This document shows, in pieces, positions 10,112-18,353 of a stretch of 39,946 nt of DNA. The notes under the pieces were generated by a model. The model was given only the letters and a program-made list of their open reading frames with translations. It was not told the origin of the DNA and did no database searches. This DNA comes from Paludibacter sp. (GTDB taxonomy: Bacteria > Bacteroidota > Bacteroidia > Bacteroidales > Paludibacteraceae), in contig JAIFKX010000244.1 of assembly GCA_020049335.1 (NCBI GenBank), positions 1-39,946 of the forward strand. Direction: 5' to 3'. The translations under genes were made by a program, and so were the position numbers. Positions within the stretch are counted from its first letter, which is position 1. Each line of letters begins with the position of its first letter.

Positions 10112-10678
10112 ATGGCAGGCAAACTTATAATATTTTCAGCCCCATCTGGAGCTGGTAAAAGCACCATAGTACAACACTTACTTACTAAAAATCTTGGTCT
10201 CGAATTTTCAGTCTCGGCAACTAGCAGACAACCACGTGGCGTAGAAAAACACGGTGTTGACTATTACTATTTATCTGCCGAAGAATTTCGTAAACGCATT
10301 GATAATAAAGAGTTTATTGAATTCGAAGAAGTTTATAAAGATTTATATTATGGAACTCTTCGCAGTGAGATAAATCGTGTTTCAGACAAAGGAAATAACA
10401 TTATTTTCGACGTAGATGTAGTTGGTGGATTGAATATTAAAAGGCAATTTGGAGACAATTCATTGGCAATTTTTATTGCTCCACCAAGTGTTGATGAACT
10501 ATTAAAAAGGCTCAATAATAGAGGAACTGATACCCCGGAAATGATTGCGCAACGAGTTGCAAAAGCCGAACACGAAATGAGTTTCGCAAGTCAATTTGAT
10601 GTGGTCGTTGTTAACGACAACTTGCAAAAGGCCAAAATTGAAGTAGAGGGATTAATTCATGAATTTTTGAACAAATAA
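10112..10678 (+). CDS. gmk: guanylate kinase
   Basis: Phosphorylates GMP to GDP with ATP in the cytoplasm. The P-loop SAPSGAGKST is at residues 9-18. The GMP-binding region contains SATSRQPRGVEKHGVDYYY (starting near residue 35), with the conserved TSR-PR and G-DY residues. The lid and C-terminal helices follow, and 188 residues is normal length. The ATG at 10112 starts directly before the conserved strand. It is the second gene of yicC-gmk-nadD, 57 bases after yicC and 30 before nadD. Confidence 0.97.
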   Translation: MAGKLIIFSAPSGAGKSTIVQHLLTKNLGLEFSVSATSRQPRGVEKHGVDYYYLSAEEFRKRIDNKEFIEFEEVYKDLYYGTLRSEINRVSDKGNNIIFDVDVVGGLNIKRQFGDNSLAIFIAPPSVDELLKRLNNRGTDTPEMIAQRVAKAEHEMSFASQFDVVVVNDNLQKAKIEVEGLIHEFLNK

Positions 10679-10708
10679 ATCAACATACTTCGAATTAATC
10701 GAATAAAT

Positions 10709-11284
10709 ATGAATATTGCCTTGTTTTTTGGCTCTTTTAATCCATTTCACCTCGGGCATCTCCATTTGGGCGAGTTTCTTGTTCAAAATGAATTATTTGA
10801 TGAGGTTTGGTATATAGTTTCACCTTGTAATCCGCTCAAAAATCAGGTTGATTTAATAGATGAAAACCTTCGGCTTGAAATGCTTGTACGTTCAATTAAA
10901 CACAATTCAAAACTAAAAGCCTCTAATCTTGAGTTTACTATGCCTATTCCTTCCTATACTATCGATACTTTGAATCTTTTATCCCAAGAGTTTCCAGAAA
11001 ACAAATTTACATTATTTATAGGTAGCGATAATGCCTTGGTTTTCGATAAATGGAAGAATTACAAGGACTTACTTACTAATTTTGATATTATGGTTTATCC
11101 ACGAACCGGCTATGATTTTAGTGTAGTATCGAAAATCTATCCACAAATGAAAATAATTAATTCACCTGTTTACAACATTTCATCTACCCAAATCCGTAAA
11201 TATATAAAACAAAAAAAGGATATATCCAATTTGGTACATCCTTTTGTATATCAGTTTATTATCGAAAACTATCTATATAAATAA
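10709..11284 (+). CDS. nadD: nicotinate-nucleotide adenylyltransferase
   Basis: Joins nicotinate mononucleotide and ATP to give deamido-NAD in NAD synthesis. The nucleotidyltransferase signature GSFNPFHLGH is at residues 8-17 and the second motif, SSTQIRKYI, is near the C-terminus. At 191 residues it has the family's normal length. It follows gmk by 30 bases, probably in the same transcript. The stop codon TAA (11282-11284) overlaps the first bases of the 21-bp tandem repeat, so the gene's tail and the repeat share sequence. Confidence 0.95.
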   Translation: MNIALFFGSFNPFHLGHLHLGEFLVQNELFDEVWYIVSPCNPLKNQVDLIDENLRLEMLVRSIKHNSKLKASNLEFTMPIPSYTIDTLNLLSQEFPENKFTLFIGSDNALVFDKWKNYKDLLTNFDIMVYPRTGYDFSVVSKIYPQMKIINSPVYNISSTQIRKYIKQKKDISNLVHPFVYQFIIENYLYK

Positions 11285-11419
11285 CTATAAATAACCACCT
11301 AATAACTTTAAATAACCACCTAATAACTTTAAATAACCACCTAATAACTATAAATAACCACCTAATAACTATAAATAACCACCTAATAACTATAAATAAC
11401 CACCTAATAACTATAAATA
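11283..11419. repeat. 21-bp tandem repeat, about 6.5 copies
   Basis: Six full units start at 11283, 11304, 11325, 11346, 11367 and 11388, then an 11-base partial unit at 11409. Each unit runs AACTATAAATAACC followed by ACCTAAT; units 2 and 3 have AACTTT for AACTAT, otherwise they are identical. The array fills the space between the convergent nadD and MBL genes and includes the MBL stop codon (11411-11413). There are no unique spacers, so it is a minisatellite, not a CRISPR. Confidence 0.97.
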
Positions 11420-12046
11420 TGGATTATTTACTTTTTCTTCGCCAATTGTAGTTACTGGTCCATGACCACTATAAATTACGGTAGAATCGGGTAGGGGAAG
11501 CAGTCTTTTTATAATTGAACCGATTAAAGTTGCATAATCACCTTTAGGTAAATCAGTTCTCCCTATTGAGCCTTTAAATAGTACATCGCCCACAAATACT
11601 GCATTTTCTTTTTCAAAATAAAAAGCCACACTTCCAGGCGAATGACCCGGAACATGCAGCGCGACAAATGAAGTTTTACCAAAAGTAAATGTTTGATTAT
11701 CTTCAATATACCCACCTAAAGTCTGTGCATCTTCTTTCACCGGAATACCAAACATTGCACCTTGCGATTTTACATTTTCGAGTAAAAATTCATCTTCGAT
11801 ATGCGCTAAAGGGGCGATGTTATAGGTGTCGTTCAAAAATTTATTTCCAAATTGATGATCCAAATGCAGATGTGTATTGATAACTTTTACAATATTCAAC
11901 TCATTATCAATTATATATTGTTTAAAAGCCTTTTTTTCGTAATCGAGTATACAACCACAGTCAATAACTATAGCCTCTTTCGTATCATCGTAAACTAAGT
12001 ATGTATTTTCCTGAAACGGATTGAATGTAAATGTTTTAACTGTCAT
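11411..12046 (-). CDS. MBL-fold metallo-hydrolase (glyoxalase II-like)
   Basis: A 211-residue metallo-beta-lactamase-fold hydrolase of the short glyoxalase II-like type. Metal ligands are visible as THLHLDH (residues 58-64), GHSPGS in the middle, the GDVLF aspartate, and the histidine in YSGHGP near the C-terminus. It starts with MTVKTFTFNPFQENTYLV, the usual N-terminus of these proteins. The substrate is unknown: hydroxyacylglutathione hydrolase activity is possible, but many relatives act on other thioesters or persulfides. The last codons and the stop lie in the 21-bp repeat array, so the C-terminus could differ between strains. Confidence 0.9.
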   Translation of the reverse strand: MTVKTFTFNPFQENTYLVYDDTKEAIVIDCGCILDYEKKAFKQYIIDNELNIVKVINTHLHLDHQFGNKFLNDTYNIAPLAHIEDEFLLENVKSQGAMFGIPVKEDAQTLGGYIEDNQTFTFGKTSFVALHVPGHSPGSVAFYFEKENAVFVGDVLFKGSIGRTDLPKGDYATLIGSIIKRLLPLPDSTVIYSGHGPVTTIGEEKVNNPYL

Positions 12047-12078
12047 TATTGTTAGTTTATTTGTTTTTGTGTTAAGCT

Positions 12079-12108
12079 GTTAATTGGTTTGATGAATAAC
12101 CAATTAAC
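12079..12108. other. perfect hairpin between rsmG and the MBL gene
   Basis: GTTAATTGGTT (12079-12089) and AACCAATTAAC (12098-12108) are an 11-bp perfect inverted repeat with an 8-base loop. It lies between two same-strand genes and has no T-run directly after it on the minus strand, so it may be an RNA processing or regulatory structure rather than a terminator. Confidence 0.5.
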
Positions 12109-12136
12109 CTATGAACTAATTTACTTATTAACTACC

Positions 12137-12757
12137 TTACAATGGTACATAAACCACTTTTTTTGTTTTGAAAAATTCTTCTTTAAAATAATCGCTCACT
12201 TCGTAAGTATCGGCAATATTTTTATACGGTAGAATTTCGTGCTGCAATTCGCCACCTTTCAAACAGATAAGTCCGTTTGGAATGGCATTTTTTCCTTCTT
12301 TTTTAATATTCTTTTTTACAAGTTTCACTAAATCATCCAAAGGCATAACAGCTCTACTCACTACAAAATCAAATTTAGCCTTTTCTTCCTGAATACGTAA
12401 ATGCTTAAAAACTATATTTTTAAGTCCAATTGCGTTCGAAACCTCCGAGCCAACTTTAATTTTTTTACCAATTGAATCGATAAGCGTAAATTGAACTTCA
12501 GGAAATAGTATTGCCAACGGTACACCCGGAAATCCACCACCGGTACCAACATCTAGAATTGTTGTACCTGCTTTAAAATGAATAACTTGTTCAATAGATA
12601 ACGAGTGTAATACATGATGCAAATACAAATTTTCAATATCTTTTCTCGAAATAACATTTATTTTTGAGTTCCAATCAAAATACAAATCGTAAAGTTGTTC
12701 AAATTGAGACAATTGAGTAGGAGATAGGTTGGGAAAGTATTTACGAATTAATTCCAT
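12137..12757 (-). CDS. rsmG: 16S rRNA (guanine527-N7)-methyltransferase RsmG
   Basis: Uses S-adenosylmethionine to methylate G527 of 16S rRNA. The SAM-binding motif ILDVGTGGGFPGVPLA is at residues 67-82 and the N-terminal helical region (FDWNSKINVISRK, about 28-40) is typical of GidB/RsmG. The second conserved block VSRAV is near residue 133. The 206-residue length is usual. The start at 12757 is close behind a -7 box at 12780-12787, implying a short leader. The MBL hydrolase follows 90 bases downstream on the same strand. Confidence 0.95.
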   Translation of the reverse strand: MELIRKYFPNLSPTQLSQFEQLYDLYFDWNSKINVISRKDIENLYLHHVLHSLSIEQVIHFKAGTTILDVGTGGGFPGVPLAILFPEVQFTLIDSIGKKIKVGSEVSNAIGLKNIVFKHLRIQEEKAKFDFVVSRAVMPLDDLVKLVKKNIKKEGKNAIPNGLICLKGGELQHEILPYKNIADTYEVSDYFKEEFFKTKKVVYVPL

Positions 12758-12779
12758 TTTATTGATTTTTTGTTGAGTA

Positions 12780-12787
12780 CAAAGTTA
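12780..12787 (-). promoter_or_regulatory. -7 promoter box for rsmG
   Basis: CAAAGTTA on the plus strand is TAACTTTG on the minus strand, an exact TAnnTTTG match 22 bases before the rsmG start. Confidence 0.5.
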
Positions 12788-12873
12788 CTGCAATATTTTT
12801 GAATTGAAAAATTGAAAATATAAATACATAAATAACTGAATTTTAATAATTTAGTTTTGTTAAAAATTAGATT

Positions 12874-12903
12874 TTTGTTTCTGCTATAAATGTTTTATCT
12901 TTG
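12874..12903 (+). promoter_or_regulatory. promoter of fabD
   Basis: A -33 TTTG (12874-12877) and -7 TATCTTTG (12896-12903) are separated by 18 bases, a good Bacteroidota promoter. It predicts a leader of about 65 bases containing the short hairpin CCCATT/AATGGG (12931-12947, 5-base loop). Confidence 0.7.
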
Positions 12904-12974
12904 CAGCCGTTTTGAAATGCAATAATTTGTCCCATTTATCGAATGGGGCTTTAAATATAACAAAAAATAGACGT

Positions 12975-13847
12975 ATGAGAGCTTATGTTTTTCCCGGTCA
13001 GGGAGCACAATTTTCAGGAATGGGTAAAGATTTATACGAACAATCAGCCCTTGCAAAAGAATATTTCGAAAAAGCAAACGAAATTCTTGGTTTTCGTATC
13101 ACCGATTTAATGTTCGAAGGTACAGCCGAAGACCTTAAACAAACTAAAGTGACGCAACCTGCTGTATTTCTTCATTCGGTTATTTCCGCTATCGTATTAG
13201 GCGACGAATTTAAGCCTGAAATGGTTGCTGGACACTCGCTTGGTGAATTTTCTGCCTTGGTTTCAGCCAAAGCTCTTTCGTTCGAAGATGGATTGCGCTT
13301 GGTTTCGGCACGTGCACAAGCCATGCAAAAAGCTTGCGAAATTGAACCATCAACAATGGCTGCCGTACTTGGATTGAGTGATGAAGCTGTAGAGGAAGGC
13401 TGTGAATCAATAAAAGATTTAGTGGTAGTTCCTGCAAATTATAACTGTCCCGGACAATTAGTAATTTCGGGCTCTATCGAAGGAATTGATAAAGCTTGCG
13501 AAGTGTTGAAAGAGAAAGGTGCTAAACGCGCTTTGAAATTGCCTGTAGGTGGTGCATTCCACTCGCCACTCATGCAACCAGCTAGCGAAGAGCTACAGGC
13601 TGCAATTAATGCTACAACATTCTCAATACCAGTTTGCCCTGTATATCAAAATGTTAACGCATATCCACAGACAGACCCAATTGCAATTAAAAAAAACCTT
13701 ATTGCTCAGCTTACTTCGCCTGTTCGCTGGACACAAACTGTGAAAAATATGGTTGCTGATGGTGCAGTTGAATTTTTCGAACTTGGACCAGGTGATGTTT
13801 TAAAAGGTTTAGTTAAGAAAATAGCTCCAGAAGTTGCAGTTGGTTAA
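12975..13847 (+). CDS. fabD: malonyl-CoA:ACP transacylase
   Basis: Transfers malonyl from CoA to acyl carrier protein at the start of fatty acid synthesis. From the ATG at 12975 the protein begins MRAYVFPGQGAQ, the normal FabD start. The frame is open back to 12912, but that part is leader sequence with a hairpin and follows the promoter. The nucleophile is Ser88 in GHSLGE (residues 86-91) and the catalytic histidine is His196 in GAFHSPLM. The length of 290 fits the family. No other fab gene is adjacent; a terminator-like hairpin follows and aspS has its own promoter. Confidence 0.96.
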   Translation: MRAYVFPGQGAQFSGMGKDLYEQSALAKEYFEKANEILGFRITDLMFEGTAEDLKQTKVTQPAVFLHSVISAIVLGDEFKPEMVAGHSLGEFSALVSAKALSFEDGLRLVSARAQAMQKACEIEPSTMAAVLGLSDEAVEEGCESIKDLVVVPANYNCPGQLVISGSIEGIDKACEVLKEKGAKRALKLPVGGAFHSPLMQPASEELQAAINATTFSIPVCPVYQNVNAYPQTDPIAIKKNLIAQLTSPVRWTQTVKNMVADGAVEFFELGPGDVLKGLVKKIAPEVAVG

Positions 13848-13867
13848 TTAAAAACCTGTAAAATTCT

Positions 13868-13899
13868 AAAGGTGTGAATGAAAATTTGCACCTTTTTTT
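13868..13899 (+). terminator. terminator after fabD
   Basis: AAAGGTG (13868-13874) pairs with CACCTTT (13889-13895) over a 14-base loop, followed by more T. It lies 20 bases past the fabD stop. Confidence 0.65.
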
Positions 13900-13952
13900 A
13901 TTTATATAGAAAAATCTAGTAGGTATTAATTGATAGCTTCATTTATTTTTTG

Positions 13953-13960
13953 TATTTTTG
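13953..13960 (+). promoter_or_regulatory. -7 promoter box for aspS
   Basis: TATTTTTG matches TAnnTTTG exactly, 46 bases before the aspS start. TTG at 13930-13932, 20 bases upstream, is a weak -33 candidate. Confidence 0.55.
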
Positions 13961-14006
13961 TTCAATAATAAATCATTGAAATTTTTGAATTAGAAAATAT
14001 CTAATT

Positions 14007-15773
14007 ATGTATAGAACAGAAACTTGCGGCGACCTTCGCCTTACTCATGTTGGTAAACAAACAACTTTATCGGGCTGGGTGCATCGTACCCGCAAAATGG
14101 GCGGAATGACTTTTGTGGATATTCGCGACCGTTATGGTGTTACTCAATTAGTTTTCAACAACGAAACTGATGTAGACCTTTGCGATAAAGCTAATAAACT
14201 CGGACGGGAATTTGTAATTCAGGTTTCGGGAATTGTTGCAGAACGTAGTAACAAAAATTCAAATATCCCAACTGGTGATGTTGAAATACTTGTTGAAAAG
14301 CTTCAAATATTAAATGAAGCAGAAACTCCTCCATTTACAATCGAAGATAATACAGATGGTGGCGACGATATTCGTATGAAATACCGATATTTAGATCTTC
14401 GTAGAACTTCAGTTCGAAATAACATGATTCTTCGTCACCAAATGGCTTTCGAAACTCGTCGATACTTAGATCAAATGGGCTTTCTGGAAGTTGAAACGCC
14501 TGTTTTGATTGGTTCTACTCCCGAAGGTGCGCGCGATTTTGTGGTGCCTTCACGCATGAATGCAGGTGAGTTTTATGCATTACCACAGTCGCCACAGCTA
14601 TTTAAACAGCTTTTAATGGTTTCCGGTTTCGATCGCTACTTCCAGATAGCCAAATGTTTCCGCGACGAAGACTTACGTGCCGACCGTCAACCAGAATTTA
14701 CACAAATCGACTGCGAAATGTCGTTTGTTGAACAAGAAGATATATTGCAAACATTCGAGGGCATGGTAAAACATCTTTTTAAATTTGTAAAAAATATTGA
14801 TTTTGCGGATAATTTTCCACGTATGACATGGCATGATGCCATGAAATATTATGGTTCTGATAAACCAGATATTCGTTTCGACATGAAATTTGTTGAATTG
14901 AAAGAAGCTGTCTCGGGGCACGATTTTGTGGTTTTTGATAGCGCTGAGTATGTAGCTGGAATTTGTGCAACTGGGTGTGCAACTTACACGCGCAAACAAA
15001 TCGACGAACTAACTGATTTTGTAAAACGTCCGCAAATAGGAGCGAAGGGCTTAGTGTATATTCGCTGCGAAATGGATGGAACTTTTAAATCTTCAGTTGA
15101 TAAATTTTACTCAAATGATGATTTAAAAACAATAGCCGAAATGTTTAAAGCACAAGCGGGCGATTTGATTTTAATGTTAGCAGGTGCTAAAACAAAAACA
15201 CAAAAAGCACTTTGCGAACTACGACTTGAAGTAGGAGCGAGGATCGGCCTTCGCAATAAGGATATATTTAAACCATTATGGGTTATCGACTTCCCATTGT
15301 TTGAATGGGACGAAGATACGCAACGATATTATGCTATGCATCACCCATTTACGTCTCCAAAACCTGAAGATTTATCTTATTTGGATACTGACCCAGGCAT
15401 GGTAAGAGCCAATGCTTACGACATGGTTGTTAATGGTGTTGAGTTGGGTGGGGGCTCTATACGTATTCACGATAGCAAGCTCCAAAATCGTATGTTCGAA
15501 CTGCTTGGTTTTACACCCGAAAAGGCCGAAGCTCAGTTTGGTTTCCTTATGAGTGCTTTCCGTTATGGTGCGCCGCCTCATGGTGGATTGGCATTTGGAT
15601 TGGATCGTTTTGTTTCACTTTTTGCCGGACTAGATAGTATTCGCGATTGTATTGCTTTCCCTAAAAATAACTCCGGTCGCGACGTAATGATTGATGCACC
15701 TTCGATAATTGATCAAAGTCAGCTCGATGAGTTAAACTTGGTAATTGATATAAAAAATACTGAATCTAAATAA
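14007..15773 (+). CDS. aspS: aspartyl-tRNA synthetase
   Basis: A class II synthetase charging tRNA-Asp. The N-terminal OB-fold anticodon domain starts [20 protein letters not shown]. Motif 2 is [18 protein letters not shown], and motif 3 is [15 protein letters not shown] near the C-terminus. The bacterial GAD insertion lies between motifs 2 and 3. At 588 residues it has the length of the bacterial-type enzyme. The ATG at 14007 gives the expected MYRT start. It is monocistronic or followed by the small gene 26 bases downstream. Confidence 0.97.
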   Translation: MYRTETCGDLRLTHVGKQTTLSGWVHRTRKMGGMTFVDIRDRYGVTQLVFNNETDVDLCDKANKLGREFVIQVSGIVAERSNKNSNIPTGDVEILVEKLQILNEAETPPFTIEDNTDGGDDIRMKYRYLDLRRTSVRNNMILRHQMAFETRRYLDQMGFLEVETPVLIGSTPEGARDFVVPSRMNAGEFYALPQSPQLFKQLLMVSGFDRYFQIAKCFRDEDLRADRQPEFTQIDCEMSFVEQEDILQTFEGMVKHLFKFVKNIDFADNFPRMTWHDAMKYYGSDKPDIRFDMKFVELKEAVSGHDFVVFDSAEYVAGICATGCATYTRKQIDELTDFVKRPQIGAKGLVYIRCEMDGTFKSSVDKFYSNDDLKTIAEMFKAQAGDLILMLAGAKTKTQKALCELRLEVGARIGLRNKDIFKPLWVIDFPLFEWDEDTQRYYAMHHPFTSPKPEDLSYLDTDPGMVRANAYDMVVNGVELGGGSIRIHDSKLQNRMFELLGFTPEKAEAQFGFLMSAFRYGAPPHGGLAFGLDRFVSLFAGLDSIRDCIAFPKNNSGRDVMIDAPSIIDQSQLDELNLVIDIKNTESK

Positions 15774-15799
15774 TTTAATTTTCTAATTATTAATATATT

Positions 15800-16054
15800 A
15801 TGACTGAAAAAGAGATTAAAGACAAAGCAGAACAAATTGTTGAAGCATTAACTGCATTGAGTTTAGGTAAAGAGCCAAACATGCTGTCGGGGGAGGTATT
15901 CAAAAAATTAGCCAATCATCCAAATTTTAATCAAATAAAATCAGTTTATATTGCTTATTTACAACAATTTGATGGCAATATAGATACTCCGGAAGATATA
16001 AAACGAATGTTTGATTCTCGTTTAGAAATAGTTGGATTATTTGACGTGATTTAA
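15800..16054 (+). CDS. small hypothetical protein (84 aa)
   Basis: I do not recognise the family. The product is soluble, charged and largely helical (N-terminus MTEKEIKDKAEQIVEALTAL), with no signal peptide, cysteines or membrane segment. It begins 26 bases after aspS on the same strand and is followed by a strong terminator, so it is most likely the last gene of an aspS transcript. Codon use and composition look like the neighbours, and the start ATG is followed by a plausible N-terminal helix. The function is unknown. Confidence 0.75.
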   Translation: MTEKEIKDKAEQIVEALTALSLGKEPNMLSGEVFKKLANHPNFNQIKSVYIAYLQQFDGNIDTPEDIKRMFDSRLEIVGLFDVI

Positions 16055-16075
16055 ATTCAGATTTATTCAATATTT

Positions 16076-16110
16076 AAAATGGCTACAAAACTAATGTTTG
16101 TAGCCATTTT
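16076..16110. terminator. terminator after aspS and the small gene
   Basis: A 14-bp perfect stem (AAAATGGCTACAAA at 16076-16089 with TTTGTAGCCATTTT at 16097-16110) and a 7-base loop, ending in T. It starts 22 bases after the small gene's stop. Confidence 0.88.
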
Positions 16111-16242
16111 TAGTACATAGAAATACATCGTATTATTTTTTAATATTTAATAAAATGTCATTTATTTAGTTGTAATTGGGTATTTTCAATCTTTAATTTG
16201 ACATAATATAAATTATAGGAATATAGGTTGATTTTTTTTTAT

Positions 16243-16283
16243 AAAAAAAGCGCTGACTATTTATTAATCAGCGCTTTAAAAAA
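16243..16283 (-). terminator. terminator after the biotin carrier gene
   Basis: AAAGCGCTGA (16247-16256) pairs perfectly with TCAGCGCTTT (16268-16277) over 11 bases. On the minus strand the stem is followed by a T-run, so it ends the carboxylase operon transcribed leftward. Confidence 0.88.
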
Positions 16284-16294
16284 AATGTGTTATA

Positions 16295-16633
16295 TTATTC
16301 AACTTCCTCTAAAACAATCATCAACGTTTCTTTAGGAATACGATCACCAACATTTACATTTATTGTTTTTATTTTAGCTGTAAATGGCATCTCAATTCTG
16401 TTTTGCATTTTCATCGCTTCGAGAATTAAAAGCGGGTCACCTTCTTTTACAATTTCACCTTCTTTTACAGAAATATGAATAATTGTTCCTGGAATAAACG
16501 ATTGTATTTCGTAAGCATTGGGTTCTACCCAAACTTTTCGATTTTTAAATTTCCTTGTAAGTTGCGTTTTATATTTACGGGCAGTTACAGCAAATTCAAC
16601 TAATTCAGGATTTTCTATTGTTTTTCCTTTCAT
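16295..16633 (-). CDS. biotin carboxyl carrier protein of an acyl-CoA carboxylase/decarboxylase
   Basis: A 112-residue carrier with a biotinyl domain in its C-terminal two thirds. The biotinylation motif EAMKM (residues 72-76) puts biotin on Lys75, and FIPGTI about 30 residues earlier is the conserved start of the domain. The first 40 residues are basic and lack the alanine-proline linker of fatty-acid-type AccB, which fits carriers of propionyl- or methylmalonyl-type enzymes. It follows the beta subunit gene by 64 bases and precedes a terminator. No biotin carboxylase (accC-like) or membrane decarboxylase subunit is adjacent, so the full enzyme cannot be assigned. Confidence 0.88.
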   Translation of the reverse strand: MKGKTIENPELVEFAVTARKYKTQLTRKFKNRKVWVEPNAYEIQSFIPGTIIHISVKEGEIVKEGDPLLILEAMKMQNRIEMPFTAKIKTINVNVGDRIPKETLMIVLEEVE

Positions 16634-16697
16634 TTTTGTTTTTATTTAAATGTTTATAAACAATTTAACTGACTAATTTTAAGTCATTTAACCTGAA

Positions 16698-18242
16698 TCA
16701 GAAAGGCGGAACTCCGTGTTTTTTATACGGACGATGATCATCTTTGTTTTTCGAAACTTCCAATGCGTGTAATAATAATCCACGTGTTTCAAGTGGTTCG
16801 ATTACAGCATCAATATATCCTTTAGCTGCTGCTACATAAGGATTTGCAAATTTTTCGATGTACTCTTTTACTTTTTGTTGACGCATTGCATCTTCATCTT
16901 CCGCTTCCATTATTTCTTTGCGGAAAATAATATTTGCTGCTCCTTCCGGTCCCATTACAGCAATTTCTGCACCTGGCCATGCGAACATAAAATCGGCACC
17001 TAAATGGCGCGAATTCATCGCAATATAACCACCACCATAAGCTTTGCGCAAAATCACTGTTACTTTTGGAACAGTAGCTTCGGAATATGCATAAAGCATT
17101 TTTGCACCATGACGAATAACACCTGCATGTTCTTGGTCAACTCCAGGCAAATAGCCAGGCATGTCTTCTAAGGTAACAATTGGAATGTTAAAAGCATCGC
17201 AAAAACGAATAAAACGAGCCGCTTTATCTGACGCATCGCAATCGAGAACACCCGCCAAATACATGGGCTGATTTGCAACAAAACCAACTGACTCACCACC
17301 TAATCGACCAAAACCAATTACAATATTTGGTGCCCAAAGTTCTTGTACCTCAAGAAATTTTGATTCATCGGAAAGAGCATAGATTATATCGCGTACATCA
17401 TAAGGTTGTTTTGGATCAGCAGGAATAATATTTTCAATATTTTTCTTGAAAGTTGGTTTTTTAGCCTCTACTTTAGCAGCTTTTTGTAAATTACTGTGTG
17501 GTATCAACGACACAAGTTCTTTAATCTGTTCCAAGCATTCCAATTCGCTCAAGGCATAAAAATGTGCATTTCCTGTAATTTCGGCATGCACACGAGCACC
17601 TCCAAGGTCTTCTTGCGAAATTTTTTCGCCTAAAACCGTCTCTATAACGTTGGGACCTGTGATAAACATTTTCGAAATATTCTCAACAACAAAAACAAAA
17701 TCAGTTAAAGCAGGTGAATAAACAGCACCACCAGCACAAGGTCCTAAAATAACTGAAATTTGTGGAATAACACCAGATGATAAGGTGTTGCGATAGAAAA
17801 TTTCGCCATAACCAGCTAAAGCACCGATACCTTCTTGAATACGAGCACCACCTGAATCATTTATACCGATACATGGAACTTTCATTTTGAGTGCATGATC
17901 CATAATTTTTGTGATTTTACGGGCATGTTTTAATCCTAATGACCCACCCATTACAGTAAAATCTTGAGCATAAATACAAATAGGTGCACCTTTAATGGTA
18001 CCAGTACCCGTAATTACTCCGTCGCCAGCAAGAACCTTGTCGTCCATACCAAAGTTACGTTCTTCGTGTTCTACAAAAAGGTCGTACTCGTGAAACGAAT
18101 TAGGGTCTAAAAGCGTAAGAATTCGTTCACGGGCAGTGAGTTTCCCCATAGCTGCTTGTTTCTGCATAGCTTTGTCGCCACCACCCATCTCAACAATGGC
18201 TTTCCTTTGACGTAATGCCAGAATGTTTTTCTTTAATGACAT
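16698..18242 (-). CDS. acyl-CoA carboxylase carboxyltransferase (beta) subunit, propionyl/methylmalonyl-CoA type
   Basis: A 514-residue carboxyltransferase of the PccB/MmdA family, which moves the carboxyl group between biotin and an acyl-CoA. Both crotonase-like halves are present. The first has GGSLGLKHARKI and NDSGGARIQEG, the second has EDMPGYLPGVDQE and KAYGGGYIAMNS, these being the oxyanion-hole regions. It ends HGVPPF, near the usual NKHGxxPL-type tail of this family. In Bacteroidota such genes serve either propionyl-CoA carboxylation or methylmalonyl-CoA decarboxylation in the succinate-propionate route. The sequence alone does not separate them. It forms a two-gene unit with the biotin carrier behind a -7 box at 18311-18318. 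Confidence 0.92.
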   Translation of the reverse strand: MSLKKNILALRQRKAIVEMGGGDKAMQKQAAMGKLTARERILTLLDPNSFHEYDLFVEHEERNFGMDDKVLAGDGVITGTGTIKGAPICIYAQDFTVMGGSLGLKHARKITKIMDHALKMKVPCIGINDSGGARIQEGIGALAGYGEIFYRNTLSSGVIPQISVILGPCAGGAVYSPALTDFVFVVENISKMFITGPNVIETVLGEKISQEDLGGARVHAEITGNAHFYALSELECLEQIKELVSLIPHSNLQKAAKVEAKKPTFKKNIENIIPADPKQPYDVRDIIYALSDESKFLEVQELWAPNIVIGFGRLGGESVGFVANQPMYLAGVLDCDASDKAARFIRFCDAFNIPIVTLEDMPGYLPGVDQEHAGVIRHGAKMLYAYSEATVPKVTVILRKAYGGGYIAMNSRHLGADFMFAWPGAEIAVMGPEGAANIIFRKEIMEAEDEDAMRQQKVKEYIEKFANPYVAAAKGYIDAVIEPLETRGLLLHALEVSKNKDDHRPYKKHGVPPF

Positions 18243-18310
18243 AATTGTTTTTTTTTATTAAACTTAAGAATTTGGATTGAAGTCTTATCGACTTTTTTCA
18301 AAATTGCCTA

Positions 18311-18318
18311 CAAAAGTA
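18311..18318 (-). promoter_or_regulatory. -7 promoter box for the carboxylase operon
   Basis: CAAAAGTA on the plus strand is TACTTTTG on the minus strand, an exact TAnnTTTG match 69 bases before the carboxyltransferase start. Confidence 0.5.
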
Positions 18319-18353
18319 ACACTTTTATTCCTAAAGTGTGCAATTTTAGGCTT

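Noticed and set aside
11283-11419. CRISPR array
   Set aside because: The units are contiguous at 21 bases with no spacers between them and no cas gene is near.
12912-12974. 21-residue extension of FabD
   Set aside because: It falls in the leader hairpin; FabD normally begins with the RAYVFPGQG block.
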